Below are positions 15,401-27,270 of a stretch of DNA of 64,000 bases, in pieces (the stretch's first letter is position 1; each line of letters opens with the position of its first letter). The DNA is from Camarhynchus parvulus (lineage: Eukaryota; Chordata; Aves; Passeriformes; Thraupidae), in NCBI RefSeq assembly GCF_901933205.1, contig NC_044572.1, forward strand, positions 90,548,965 to 90,612,964, read 5' to 3'. Made by a program: the position numbers and the translations under genes. The notes beneath the pieces are model-generated. The model did no database searches. It was not told the origin of the DNA and worked only from the letters and a program-made list of their open reading frames with translations.

Positions 15401-18400
15401 AGGCTGAAGACAAATGTAACTAGTTATGTTATGTGCTTTAATCACTTTGATTGTACATAAACTTTAATTCCTGTTCATTAATTTTTTACCACATACTCTG
15501 CTCTCATGCTATGTAACTAAAAAGTGCATTGTTGCTATTAAAACAGTAGGAATAAGCTGCAATACACTGCAAAATTAAAAGAAAAAATAAATCATACTAC
15601 CAAGACTTAACATTGTAGCTTGAATTAACCTATTTGAAACAAGGGTTCATGTTCGAGCCTGTTGTAGCCTTTTTAAATAATGGGTTCTTGTTTCCTTCCT
15701 TGATCTTAAGTGTGTTTAATGTAGAGCAAAAAGTTACACCAAATACCCAGTTTTTATGTGTGAGGTAATTTAATATCTTTAGCTGATCATAATTGATATT
15801 GCACTGTTTTTGAGAGCATCTGTGTGTTAGGAAGCCTCCTAAATCTTGATAGTGTCATGTAATCAGTCATTTGATTCACTTGCTGTGATCTGAATCTTTC
15901 CATGAGTAGGAAAAAGGGAAAGAATGGCCTCAAAAGGTACAGTAAGCTCTATCTTGTTTCTTTCTCTCCTTGCTTTTTTTCCTTAACCTGTAGAGAAATT
16001 TGGGTTTGAAATGGTCCTCTGTCTCCATGTCTTCTGTTGTGTAATTCTACAGCTTCAAACACAACTTCTGACTCTTAATGAAAAGATAAAATCTTTATAA
16101 ATCCAATATTTATAAAAAAGTTTTATAAAGCCAATCTGTGGATTTAAATAGAATATGTTAGGCTGCATGAGTATGGGTGAATTTCACAGTTATGGAGCTA
16201 AATACTGAAACTTTGGATAGGGTTCCTGTCCCTGACCAGTCTGACTAGGACACACAGCTTTTGGACGTCATAATTTAGAGATCAAATGTTTGAAGTCAGA
16301 GTCCCACTGATTCATATGTTTTTAAAAATATTCAATAAAAATTTTGTGATCAGCATTTAAACAGTTCTGCTTTATATTGTTTGAAAGGTTTCTGTCTTCT
16401 TTTTGAATTTCGCAAGATACTTAACATTGTGGAGAGTTACAAATGCACAGTTTGAAAGTAGACTGGAAATATAGATTGCATCCACAGGACACCAGAGTTT
16501 CTTCACAGAGTGATTTCTTTGCCTAGCTGATGCTCTGAGCTTTGGAATTGCCTCTCCTCCCGGTGTTGTTCCTCTCAGCAGAGCCTCTCCTCCCCCCACT
16601 GCCACCACAGATTTGCTGTGCCTGGCTGACGCCCACGCCGTCCCCGCACAGAGGCCACACTGTTCCTGCCAATCTAATTAGATCACATGTTTTGTTACAT
16701 CTGTTTAATTGCCACTCTGCTGTTTGCTGGTAATGAGTGGCAACCTAGACCATGCTCTAGATGAGGGCCACAGCAGCAGTGATGATTCATGTGTGTACTT
16801 AATGCATATTTTCTCTCTATAGTTTAAAGGGTTGAATCATGTTTTAAAAGCAGAATAATGTATCTACTGACCTGACTTTTAATAATAGTACTATTAAAAT
16901 AATGCAAGGGAACACTAGAGTGGAGAAAACTGCAAAAATATTCTGAGCTTCCTTTAGTTATTTGTGAATGGAAAAACTTACTTGCTGTAACCAGGGCTGG
17001 TTTTCTTGAATACCCTTCCTTGACTCTGCAGCTTAAATATTTGCCATACCTTCTAGGCCAAAATTTGTGTTTACAAACAAATCTAGTTTGGTTTTGTCTT
17101 CCTTTCTTCTTTTAAGGAAGACAAAAACTGCCTTGAAAACAGCATTTCTGAAATTGCATTTCTAATATGCAGTATAGTCAAATCACAATTAAGAGTTCAG
17201 TCATTTGTGCTAAATGTTTCAGTATGAGATCAGCATTTCTAATACATAGGCAGAATTGTCTAATCTGGGTAGACATTCATAAGATTCAGAATATTTAAAC
17301 ATTTTTGGATGGGAAAAGAGATACGGCAGAAAGTTAAACTGTGCACTGAATTGCACTAGGAACTTCAGTATGAGTACTTTTGCTCAGATTCTTGAAGTGA
17401 GAAATGGAAATGGGACCAGAATCTCATTTCGGATGCTGTTCACAATGAACAGTGTTCTTTCTTTGTTTGTTGTTTGTTGTTTTTTTTTCCTGCACGCATT
17501 ACTAAACCTAATTTGCCCAAGTACTCCTACGAATGAATAGCAGTAGGCTTTTTTCAGAGTTTTTCAGAATCTCAGACAAGGCTCTCAGCTGGACACTGAG
17601 ATTATCCAGCTTCCTCCTGTGCCTCACACCTCTCCAAGTTATGACACCAATTTTGTGCTACTCCTCTGCAGTCCAGTGGTTTCTGAATATGAACTGTGCC
17701 TCCCACGTCTGGTGGTTTTGCTGTCTTTGCACAGTGACAGCACCAGCACATGAAATTAAAGCCAAGAACAGCAAATAATTATGAAAAAATTATGAATTAC
17801 TGCATAAGTGTGTCATGCAGTTGGCAAGCAGTGCCTTACCAGGTAGTCCACTCACATCAGTACCACTAATTATGAGCTAATATTTGGCTTGCAGCCAGAC
17901 TTATGTTTTGGATAGTTCATGACAAAAAAAGAGAAGGAAACCCATGAGAAGATCAGTGTCAGTATTTGCTTACAGCTGCTTCTCGAGAGTGACACAATAA
18001 TGGGCTTCCTCCTCACAGCAGCATTCATATGGGTGGTAGCCTAGGTCAGCTTGCTATTAGCCAAATCAGCATTCTTGTTATATCAGTACCATCCCTGATA
18101 GAAAAATCAGTACAGGAGTACTTGCTTAAGACTGTTTAGTCCTGAGTATTATTGAGGATTTACAGGGTAAAGGGAAGAGACTGTACTGCATTAGGAAGTG
18201 GAGCCTGAGAACTGTGGAAGAGGTCTTTTCCTTGCAGTTTCAGGGCATCTGCACCTGCCATTTCAGGACAGACAGATGAGAACAGGTTCTCAGTTTCTGA
18301 GAAGTTTGTTTGAACCTCTGGAACTCTCCTGCAGCCTTTCTCTGAATATAGAGCTACCTCTTTAAGATTTGCAAGTAAAATTATTACAAATTCCTTTTAT

Positions 18401-21400
18401 TTAAAAATATTATTTTTTGTTTGAAACAGAAGCATAATGCAAATCTGAAAGCATTAAAGCCAGTCAAACTAGATTCTGAGGTAAGATGGCATCATTTTAG
18501 TAAAAAAACTCCTTTCATATTTTTATCTTGTCTGAAAATGTGTTTTTAAGTGTCATAAATATGGTTGCCATTTACAGGAACAGGCGAAAATTGCAAAACT
18601 TGGATTAGAATTGCATCTGCTAACATCTGATGTGGATTCTGAGACAGAGAAATGGGAGGATCAGGAGAATGAGATTGTGCAGCATGGACAAGGCATGTCA
18701 AGTATGGCCTACTCCATGTATTTATTTACCAGGTAATTACAGTACACATGGCAAATTTTGGTGGGAAAAAGAGTAATAACCGTATTTATAAGAAAGAACA
18801 AATTTTCATTTTCAGAGCGTAATAATTGGGACCATTTTAGAAAGGAACTTGATTCTGTCTGGCTTTATAAATTTTGTAAATTTCTAAACTGTTTAAAAAA
18901 TCCCTAATTTTAAACCCCACTTTCTTTTTAAAGGGCTAAACACCGGTTTCATTGAAGGGCAAAGGGCATCTATTTAAAAGTCTCTTGAGTACAGAAAACA
19001 TTTTAAGAAATATCTTCATAAATACATTGAAAATTAAGGGAATTAAAGCATAAGTATACCTGTAGATGAGATAGAATGGTAGATGAGAATTGCTGATCCT
19101 TGTACTGAAAATTGTTTATCTGAAACTTACCTGTGCAATGTCAGCTTTCTTTCTTGAAGAATTTAGGTTTGCTTGGTTTTTTTTTTTTTACCAGAGTTGA
19201 GATTTCTTTTTTGTTACTTACTAGTCCAATAATACTCATTATGCTGGAGATGTGGATTTCTAGTCTTGTTCAGCTTATGAGAACAGAGCCATTGTTAATT
19301 CCCCAACAATGCTGTAGCTACTGAGGTGTTTGTGTATAATATTTAAGTCAGTTCTTGTAGGTAGTTGTGTCTAGTATCTTCTAAAAGACTGATATTTACA
19401 GTTCACTGGTGTGAACTGTAAAATGTTCAGTGGTGAGACTATAATTTTTTGAAGTAGCAAGCAGTATAATCTGCAGTCTGTAAATGGCGTATCCTCTGCT
19501 TTTGTTATTTTTCACAGAGGAGAAGGACTTTTGAAAACTACTCAAGATTTATTTCATCAGGCAGAGGTAATGTATTTTTAACAAAATAGGACGTAGACAC
19601 TCTGAGTGAAGCCAAACAGAACTTCAGTGTCTGATTCCTTACACATAAGTAAAATGTACCATGAATTGACTGGCAGCTGTAGATTTTGAGCAGCCTAACT
19701 CTGATATATATTCTGAAAGTGAACTTCCAATGTTCCAGTAGTAGCTTCAGACAGGATGATTACACTGATAGATTCCAGCTAGGAGGAGGGATAGCAAACT
19801 GGCATTATGGCATATACAGTGGACTTCAACACATCTGTAGTATTTGTTGTGTCACACAGCTCAGTCCCTGGTAGTGTTAACAGATACTAAATCCTAGTCT
19901 GAGCAGTAGGATTTTCATGGGAAAGAAAGAATATATAAAAACTTGCACAATGCAAACAGAAGAGCCCAGATGAAGGGATGTGGCATGCTATTTCCAGGAT
20001 CCATAACTGTATGTAACAGGAGACTGGTTACCTTTGAAAGGACAATAAACAAAGAGGCCAGGTGTCATAAAAAAAAATTGGTGAGCTGCCATGGTGCAAA
20101 AAGTAATTGGAAGTTGGGGGTTTTGTTATATGTAAAGGGAAAGCCTTTAAACTCTGCTTATCTGTGAGGAAGGCAGTTTGCAGTGTAGTTGTTATTTCAG
20201 AAGTCACTGTAAACTGCTGACTTGTGAATTGTAGACATTTATTATTACAAGTATTTCCTGCAACCTTTTTACTTAAAAGCACGCTATTAAACCAGGAGGG
20301 AAAAAGGCTTACCTTCTGTTGTGATTCGTTTTGTTACATGCTTTCTCCTCCTTTCAGATTTTTGCCACAGAGGGCACAAAGCTTGCTTCAGCTCTTCATG
20401 CTCTTTCTGATCAGGTGATGTATCTTATGACATCAGTGATACTGCTTAGAAGTTGCTTGTGCTGTCTTCTCCCTTAACTTGATGCTGGAGTCTTTAACAC
20501 AGAGTTATTTTGTCTTCCTGGACGATGTACCAGGTACGTGAAGATGACAAGCCTTTGCTTCTGTTGGAGGCTGAAAAACTCATCTCTATGTGCAAGCAGC
20601 TCCAGGCAACAGCTAAAGCTTCTGCTCAGGGTAAAAGTGCTACATTTACAAAGGTAAGGTAAAAAATTATATATGTTTCTCAAAGTAGCACCTAACTTGT
20701 TTTGAAATAAAGTAATTTACTAATTTATGCTCCAGTTAAATTATGGAATCAGGTTGTAGTAGTATTGTAATCCACTAGAATTCCGTTCAGAGAAACAGGA
20801 ACTGTAATTAGGTGTACCCCAGTATGGACTTCAGCGATCAAAATTTTAATGATTGTAATATATATTTCCACCACTGTAATAATTACTGTTATTACTGTTA
20901 CTGATGCTTAATGTAAATGTAACAAATTCTAAACCCCCAACTCCACTGCTGAAACGCAGTTGCTTTTCAGCAGGCAGCATCTACCCTGGACTGCACAGGT
21001 TTTTTTTTGATATTCATATTTGCTATAAATAACTACATAGACAGCTGCCATGAAAGTTTCATCACTGTTAACACAAGAAGTTGATTTGCAAAGATCAGAG
21101 GGGATGAATATCCCTGAGCCAGCAGCGATCAATGTGAGCAAGACCATTTCCATGCAGCTGGATGTTTGTTTGCACATGGCTGTGGAAAAGGTGTTTCAGT
21201 TTTACAGCAGAGTGTGGAAACTGGCTAAAGCATGCAAGCCACTCAGAACCAAACCGAGCACCTTGGGGCTACTGCATGGTTTGTTTTACACCCTCTAAAT
21301 TAAATGGGAACTCCAGTCTGTTTATACAGTGATGTATCAGTACATAGCAGTAACAGGTTCTCAAATTAATGTCGGAGGGCTCAGACTTGTGACCTGTGCT

Positions 21401-22161
21401 GACTGTTAAGATTTAAGATAACTTTTAGTGTAACATCAAACTAAGGTTTAGATTATGCATGGCTCTCTAAATCATGCTGGCAAAAGGAAAACCATGAAGA
21501 ATTGTGATGATTTCATGCTTAGATCTTAAGAGCTCCTTTCCAAGAGACTTCTGTTACTGTTTAGTATAATATTATTAGTAGTTCATTCTCTTGGGATGTG
21601 TCTGCTCAAGTTGTGCTTAACAGAAGGGATGCTCTTGTTTTACATGTACTATAAAGGAAAAAGTAAAAGCTAAAAAAGTAGGCAAACCCATTTGATTAGG
21701 AGATATTTGAACAGGGAAAGTATTACTTAACCCAGCTCAAAACAGATCATCTTGTGCCAAAAACAACTGCCTAACACAAGTATTGAGTAATAGGTATTAC
21801 TCTGCTATTAATTGTCTTGTTTAGGTTGATGCATGCATTCTGAAAACAAGGAATGTGATGACTCTGTTATGTCAACTTCTTCCACTTTGCTGCAAATTAC
21901 TGAGAAAGGTGAGTACTTAATCTGCACTATTTAAAACTTTTGGGGTTCGTTTGCTTGGGTTGGTTGTTTTTAAGAAATCTTTCTTATATACATACACAGA
22001 ATAAAGCGGGAAATGGTTGTCTTAAGCCTGCTCCACCATGGAAGGAAGACAGAATACGAACTGGTACAAATGCACGTACTCCAGAAAGAAGAGTGGAGAC
22101 ATTTGGCATCAAGTCTTTAGAAAATCATGTAACAAACATGACGTTTTTAGAGAGCAAGTAA
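493..22161 (+). CDS. CTNNAL1: Alpha-catulin, 3' part of gene (15 coding exons, 5' end outside window)
   Basis: Vinculin/alpha-catenin family scaffold. The family member is reported to bind the Lbc Rho-GEF and dystrobrevin at the cortical cytoskeleton. Exons, all GT-AG: 493-582, 890-1060, 2094-2294, 4141-4227, 7230-7388, 8833-8925, 9239-9389, 15191-15228, 18430-18480, 18578-18732, 19518-19566, 20358-20414, 20534-20653, 21825-21908, 22000-22161. Phases join cleanly to 555 codons plus stop. Landmarks matching remembered human catulin are DLKDEKKKARMAASRAVLEK (start), YTSHEHREHILELS (exon 3), KLSEQKEQLVE (exon 5), EPLEITCIHAE (exon 6), EINDVFEGRRGEK (exons 7-8) and EKWEDQENEIV (exon 10). The first roughly 210 residues lie left of the window. 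The largest intron is 9390-15190. Odd point: the last exon encodes a 53-residue tail (NKAGNGCLKP...FLESK) unlike the shorter human end. Gene identity is very secure; the last exon is somewhat less certain. Confidence 0.96.
1816..1875 (+). repeat. Short tandem duplication, 36-bp period
   Basis: The 24-bp segment starting TATTTGCTGTTATTCC (1816-1839) recurs identically at 1852-1875. It lies in the CTNNAL1 intron between exons ending at 1060 and starting at 2094. An exact match suggests a recent event, so it may be length-polymorphic. Confidence 0.85.
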
Positions 22162-23402
22162 TCATAGCACTGAGAAATTCAGGAATTCCCATTTAAAAGT
22201 AACACTTGCTGAAGTTTCAATACTGCTTTCATTTGTGGAAAGTCAAGCCAGGTTAATTTGATATAAAACTCTTGACCTTTGTCACATCTAATAGATGTCC
22301 CATTACTTAGCCATTAAAACACAAGCTAGTCTAAATGTTCTGTATTTTTATAATGTGAATGCCTTTCCTATGCTCGCTGTTGATACCGATTTTGTAATTA
22401 ATGCTTCTGAATGTCGTAATGGATGTGTCAGCCCAAAGATGCTGCTAATAGACATTTTATGTAAAGACCCCTGTGCTGCATTTGCTACATGTAACACTAC
22501 TGTTGAAGTCTGTAAACTCATCTCTGGCCTATTTCAATCTGTGTATTTGATAAAGCAGAATCAGGAGTGTATTCTGAAAGGCTGTGGCCTGAAGCACTGA
22601 AATGTTACCTTAGTTACAAGTTATACCTGCAATGAAGTAGTCCTAGGAAAAAAACAAAGCTCTTTCAATAGATTCACCCCTGAATTTTAATCTTGACATG
22701 ATTCATCTCCACAGTGATTAATAATTTTAACTTAAACCCTTTTTCTTTTACCCTATTTGTAGATGGCAGTTGTTGCTTTCTTTTTTATTAAAACTTACTG
22801 AGCAGAATTTGAGTTGCCTGTAGAACCACTGAAGTATTATGCAGACTTGACATTATGCCATTTAAAATTGAAGAAAATAGCTAGTGATTATTACAAAATT
22901 CTGTACAAAGGGCATTATTTGTCTTCAGAATACCATGAAAATACAACTTGGTGTGAAATATATATTTTCAAATTTATCTGCTCTTTGTACATAGGTTTTT
23001 GTTGCATTTTTGTTTTCCATTCACCTGTGTCAAACTCCATATAGCATTAGTTTAGCTAAATTACATGATAGCTAAATGCTATTATTTTTCTATATGTACT
23101 ATGCTTGCATTAAGCAGAAGCAAGGCTGATTGTGGAACATAAATAATCCCCAACATGCCATTCTGAGCTTATTTAAAAACCTGTAGTGCTAGAATTCAGA
23201 GAAAAAGAAAAACTTTACGTCAAGTTTTTACAGAAATTTTAATATACAAACTATTTTAACTGGTTTATTCTTTTACGAATCAAGGAGTTTAGTTCCACTT
23301 TTAAAAACTGGCACTGGGCCTTTTCCATACTATAAAACTCAGAGTGTACAATAAAAGTGACTTATTTAGTATCAAACACAAATGGGAAGTGTAGAGTTGA
23401 TT
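22162..23402. other. Convergent 3' ends of CTNNAL1 and ABITRAM
   Basis: The 1.24 kb between the two stop codons should hold both 3' UTRs. On the + strand an ATTAAA lies at 22787-22792 and an AATAAA at 23350-23355. On the - strand an AATAAA (TTTATT as written) lies at 23264-23269, about 135 bp past the ABITRAM stop. If CTNNAL1 uses its distal signal, the two messages overlap tail to tail. Usage cannot be told from sequence. No other coding signal is visible. Confidence 0.55.
23264..23269 (-). terminator. Candidate poly(A) signal of ABITRAM
   Basis: AATAAA on the minus strand, 134 bp downstream of the ABITRAM stop codon (23403-23405). It is the first canonical hexamer I found after the stop, so a short 3' UTR is plausible. 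Cleavage would fall roughly 10-30 bp further left. Confidence 0.5.
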
Positions 23403-26400
23403 TCATGAAGCAGAACTGCGACGTTTCATCAAAATTTCCTCGTACTCCTTCTGCGTCAGAAGTCCCTGAGTTACACTCTTGCTTTCTTCAAATTTGGGTA
23501 GAACCACTGCAATGTACCCCTCAGTTGATGGCTAAAAAGCAAGACTGAAGTTAGCAGTGAAATAAAAGCTGAAAAATAAAGAACAAGAAAGTGTCTTACC
23601 TTTTCTTGCAGAAGAGCAGGATTGCTAAGGATGTTCTCGTTCACTTCAATCAGCCGCCCTCGTATGCAACTGCAAAAGTGTTCAGATTCTGTAGATGTGG
23701 GGGGTATAGCAAGGTAAGAAAAAATGGGAAAAACCTTACCTGTAAATGGTGTATTCCTCTCCATCTGATGAAGATATCCTGCACAGAGGGGCAAGTTCTG
23801 TTAAAAACTGAGCTCCCTGCATTTGGAAAACAAACATGTCTGTGGTTTTAATTACACGGGACTTGCAAAAGTATTACCATCAGCAATGTCTAAAAGGAAG
23901 GATGTGTGATAGTTACAGGTCATTCCAAGTTCCAAGCTCTGCTTCCCTACAGAAGGGAAAATGCCAACTTAGATACATGAACAAATCAAATAGAAGCTTG
24001 TTACAAGCTTACACATTTAGTCATAATTGAGTTTCTTGCAGACTAGCAAACTTGTATTTTGATGAGGCTGAAGTCAGGGGAGAGAGGAGAAGAACAGCAC
24101 CGTTGATTTTGGTGTAAGCAAGTAAAACTGCACTTTCAAAACCCCACCATGCTGAACTGGCCCATCTACTATCTAGTCTCCAAATCCTTCACATCTTCTT
24201 GGAAATAAATTTTTATTATTTCAGGGATGTTTATGTTCCTCTGTACACTACAAAAAAAAATTACTAGAAGCAAGTGTGTTTGAGCAACACTGGAAACCAC
24301 CAGTGCTGTAGGAGCACTGCAAGACCCTGGCTGGCACCCCTTGAGGAAGTCTAAATTCTTCAAGTGCAGAGGGGCTGGTTTTAAATGAAATACAGAAGTA
24401 ACCTGTTGGGTTTCTATGCAAGAAAGGATAGAAAGATCTCAGGCAGTGTGAGAGATTAAAATGAAAACGAAGGAAATCCAAAAGCCATACCCTTTTTGAC
24501 TTCCCAGAGACCTTATTCTGAAGTCTGCTACAGTTTGCACTGATTTGGTAATTAATGTTTTTAATTGTTTTCCCACTTTGCAGAAGAGGGTGGGCTTCTG
24601 CCAACGTGATGACACAGATTCTGCAAAAACAAAAGAATATAATTATTCCACTGTAGTTGTAAGAAGCCACAGCTTTGTGCTCTAAGCAAGTCCCACAACC
24701 TCCTCTGCCTATCTTGTTTGTCACGTGCTGTACCAAGCTCAACAAAATGGCATTCTGACCTAAAGCCACTCCCATGGAAAATGCTTCATTTTGAGATACC
24801 AGACTGGACTGTCAAAAAAAGCCCTACACTGCTTACTGAAGGAAAACTAGTGCTTTTAAATAAGTCAGTGCTGTTCTATCTGTTGTACCCCATGTGAGCA
24901 TGGTTGGTTCATTTCAGCCAGTAGCTGAAGCAGGTACTCGGGTTAAGATAAACAAGTAAAGCACGGTGTACTTTTACAAAATGTAACACAAAGGAGTGTT
25001 TCTCAACAGCTGAAGGCCCTGTGCAGTGAACAGCTAATGAACCCTTCAGTGATATGGGCCTTAGTTAACTTGCTGCTTGCATTCCATTTTTTCTAACAGA
25101 GGGTTATTTCTTACCATGACACTGCACAGTTTGAGATGGGCCCAGCTGAAGAGACTAAGTCTGCCTGGCCTAGAACCATGCTTAATGCACAAGCATGAAC
25201 TTGCCAGTAAATAAAGAGAGTGGAAGCTATTCTGTTTGAGAATATAAAACCTACAGCAAGCACCAGAATCAGCACAAGAGTGACTGCAGAGAAAACCAGG
25301 GCACAGAACCACATCTCTCCCTGTGGATGCTGTATTCATCTCCCCACAGTCCTGGGGAGTTGTGGCTGTGCAGCTCCCACAAGAGGGAGCTGGATCCTGG
25401 TGAATGCATCCAGCATGTCCTAGCAGCAAAGCTACCTCCCTTCAACCCAGCCTCCTTCTAAGGGGAAGATGACAAATTATCTTTAAGCTGTCACCTGATG
25501 GAGCTGAGACTTCGCCAAACAAAAAAGCAAGAGACAACTTCACACTGCCTAGAAACAACAAACTGAGCCACAGCCCCATACATAATAATGGTAAAATACT
25601 TTACAGAACATCTGGCTAAGCTGCTGTGGGTCCTGATATTTCAGAATTCAAAGTAGCAGAACAGTCTTCATGGACAATTGAACAGATCAATGGGATTTAA
25701 ACTATTGTTTATATCAGACACCTGAGATTAGTAACCTTATATTCAGTATTTAGTATGAATGGAAGGGTGTCCTTCCTTGCTGTTACTGTCACACCTGTTA
25801 TTTGAAGGTACTCTGGTTTCCCTTTTGAAAGAATGGGGGAAGCACTGCAGGAAACAGCCACAGAGAAGCTCCAACTCCAAAGGCTGCAGCGAGGTGAGGG
25901 TTCTGCCCTGTGCAAAGCATACCCTTCCTTTTACTCTGAATTCCTAGAGCAGGCAACTCACTGGGAAGACAAATGCTGCCTCACCTTCCCTCAACCCGTG
26001 AGCCACTGGCCCTGGCAGTTTTTGTGTGGACAGTAGGTTCTGTTCTTCTCTCTGTGACTGAACACCCCAGAAATGCTCCTGATGCCCTAATAGGCTCCAG
26101 CAGGGGGAGGTAAGGTATGGAAGGAGACTCCACATCAGGTACAGGTTGATTTACTCCAAATAACTGGATATCCAGCTACATCCAAGCAGAAGCAAGACAC
26201 TTTCATATCTTGCCTTCACCATTCATTAGTGCACAAATGTGCAATTAAGTTTTATCTAGAAAAAGCTGAATGTTTGTTCAAATGGAAGTATTTCTAAATC
26301 AAGTTAAACAGACTCCTTCAAAATGTCATTACGGAAAGGCCTTTTGGAACGTTGCTATTCTGCTACCGATGATCACAGAATCAATTAGGTTAGAAAAGAC

Positions 26401-27051
26401 CTCTGACATCGAGTCCAGCCTATGACCGAATACCACCGTGCCAACTAGAGCGTGGCACTGAGCGCCACCTCCAGTCTTTCCATGAACGCCCCTAGGGACA
26501 GTGTATGGGGCCCTTTCAGCAGGAGAGGGTGCAAGGGAACGAGGGCAGCACCACGGGCCCTGCTGAGCAGTACGAGGGGCTGTGGGGGGCCGTCAGGGGG
26601 GGAAGAAGCCAAGCCTCCCTGTTTCTCACTGGAGCAGTAATTCAAGGATGGAGAGGCCGATTTGTCGCTCTCCCATCCTCCCACCTTCCGGACAGCGCAG
26701 GCTTGCCCGCTTCTCTGTCCCAGGCCAACCCTGCCCATGTCCCGGCTACCGCAGCCACCGCCGCTCGCTCCGGGCGCAGGGCGAGGCCCGGGGCTGCGGC
26801 AGTGCCCTGGCCCAACGCAGCCCGAGGCCTCCCGGGCGCCGGACCCCCGCCGGCCACTCGCCTGTTGGAGTGCTGCAGCACGCAGAAGTCCTCGCACGGC
26901 CGCCCCTTCACGTCTGCAAGAAGGGCACAAAGAGGAGTCAGGGCCCCGCCACCACCCCGGCCCTGCCCGGCCCGGCCCCGGCGGTACCTGGCTTGTACCA
27001 GCGGGTGAAGTAGCGCTCGGCGCCGCCCGGCCCCGCCGCCCCCTCAGCCAT
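23403..27051 (-). CDS. ABITRAM: Actin-binding transcription modulator (FAM206A/Simiate), complete, 6 exons, 173 aa
   Basis: Small conserved protein of the FAM206 family, related in fold to the glycine-cleavage H/lipoyl-like domain. The mammalian protein (Simiate) binds actin and also acts in the nucleus. Coding exons on the minus strand: 26988-27051, 26862-26913, 24491-24620, 23740-23816, 23600-23669, 23403-23531; total 522 nt. The start codon sits in a CpG island and gives [20 protein letters not shown], matching the family N-terminal [13 protein letters not shown]. Other landmarks are [11 protein letters not shown] and [11 protein letters not shown] (exon 3), [12 protein letters not shown] (exon 4), [12 protein letters not shown] (exon 5) and [16 protein letters not shown] with [11 protein letters not shown] (exon 6). 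Its length is close to the human protein (181 aa). Intron 2 begins with GC, not GT. The gene is convergent with CTNNAL1 as in mammals, but its upstream neighbour is SLC39A6 instead of ELP1. Confidence 0.96.
26371..26503 (-). mobile_element. CR1 LINE 3' fragment in ABITRAM intron 2
   Basis: The + strand opens with GATCACAGAATC, then a TTAGAAAAGACCTCTGACATCGAGTCCAGCC-like run. It continues through the CACCGTGCCAACTAGAGC and GCACTGAGCGCCACC blocks typical of avian CR1 tails. The element is therefore in minus orientation with its 3' end at 26371. It is 5'-truncated, about 130 bp, and merges into the GC-rich CpG-island flank. Recognised by eye from the CR1 consensus. Confidence 0.8.
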
Positions 27052-27130
27052 GCCCGGCCCGGCCCGGCCCGCCGGCGCAGCGCGATGACGGCGGGAGGCG
27101 GCCCCGGCCCGGCCCTCTCCCCGCCCCAGC
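26650..27130. promoter_or_regulatory. CpG island over ABITRAM promoter and first two exons
   Basis: This is a strongly GC- and CpG-rich block with runs of CCCGGCCCGG. It covers ABITRAM exons 1-2, intron 1 and about 80 bp upstream of the ATG at 27051. No TATA box is visible. A TGACG half-CRE lies at about 27085-27089. In mammals this island is shared with the divergent ELP1 gene. Here similarity to the neighbouring SLC39A6 3' flank starts within about 75-105 bp of the start codon, so the promoter is squeezed. TSS not determinable. Confidence 0.7.
26856..26866 (-). other. ABITRAM: Non-canonical GC splice donor of ABITRAM intron 2
   Basis: On the minus strand exon 2 ends ...CTCCAACAG and the intron starts GCGAGT. 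The next exon begins A|ATC TGT GTC after TTTTTGCAG. Only a cut at CAG|GC gives AG|A (Arg) and the conserved [12 protein letters not shown] reading frame. The rest of the donor (CAG|GCGAGT) is a near-perfect U1 match, as is typical of authentic GC-AG introns. Confidence 0.8.
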
Positions 27131-27270
27131 ACAGGGAAGCCCTGAGGAAACCCTTGCATTTATTATCCAGAGTAGCCAGGCACATTAAAAATTGCTGCCG
27201 AAAAATATACACATAAAAATAAAGGGCTGCTTAGAGGCACTGCCGCACCAGTTGGCCAAACCTTGAGTTT
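27126..27270. repeat. Direct repeat copy 1 (SLC39A6 3'-flank block next to ABITRAM promoter)
   Basis: The core 27156-27270 matches 27983-28097 with about ten substitutions in 115 positions and no gaps, counted by eye. Weaker similarity (about 18 of 30) continues left to about 27126. Both copies carry TTTATT, an AATAAA poly(A) hexamer on the minus strand, at 27159-27164 in this copy. No poly-A tail or target-site duplication was seen, so segmental duplication is likelier than transposition. Confidence 0.8.

Noticed and set aside
24248..24775. 175-codon minus-strand frame around ABITRAM exon 3
   Set aside because: Only 24491-24620 matches the protein family and is bounded by splice sites; the rest is intron read-through.
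26445..27216. Several long open frames on both strands (up to 255 codons)
   Set aside because: They lie in the CpG island where stop codons are rare and overlap ABITRAM exons 1-2 in wrong frames; compositions are Gly/Ala/Pro/Arg-rich without domains.
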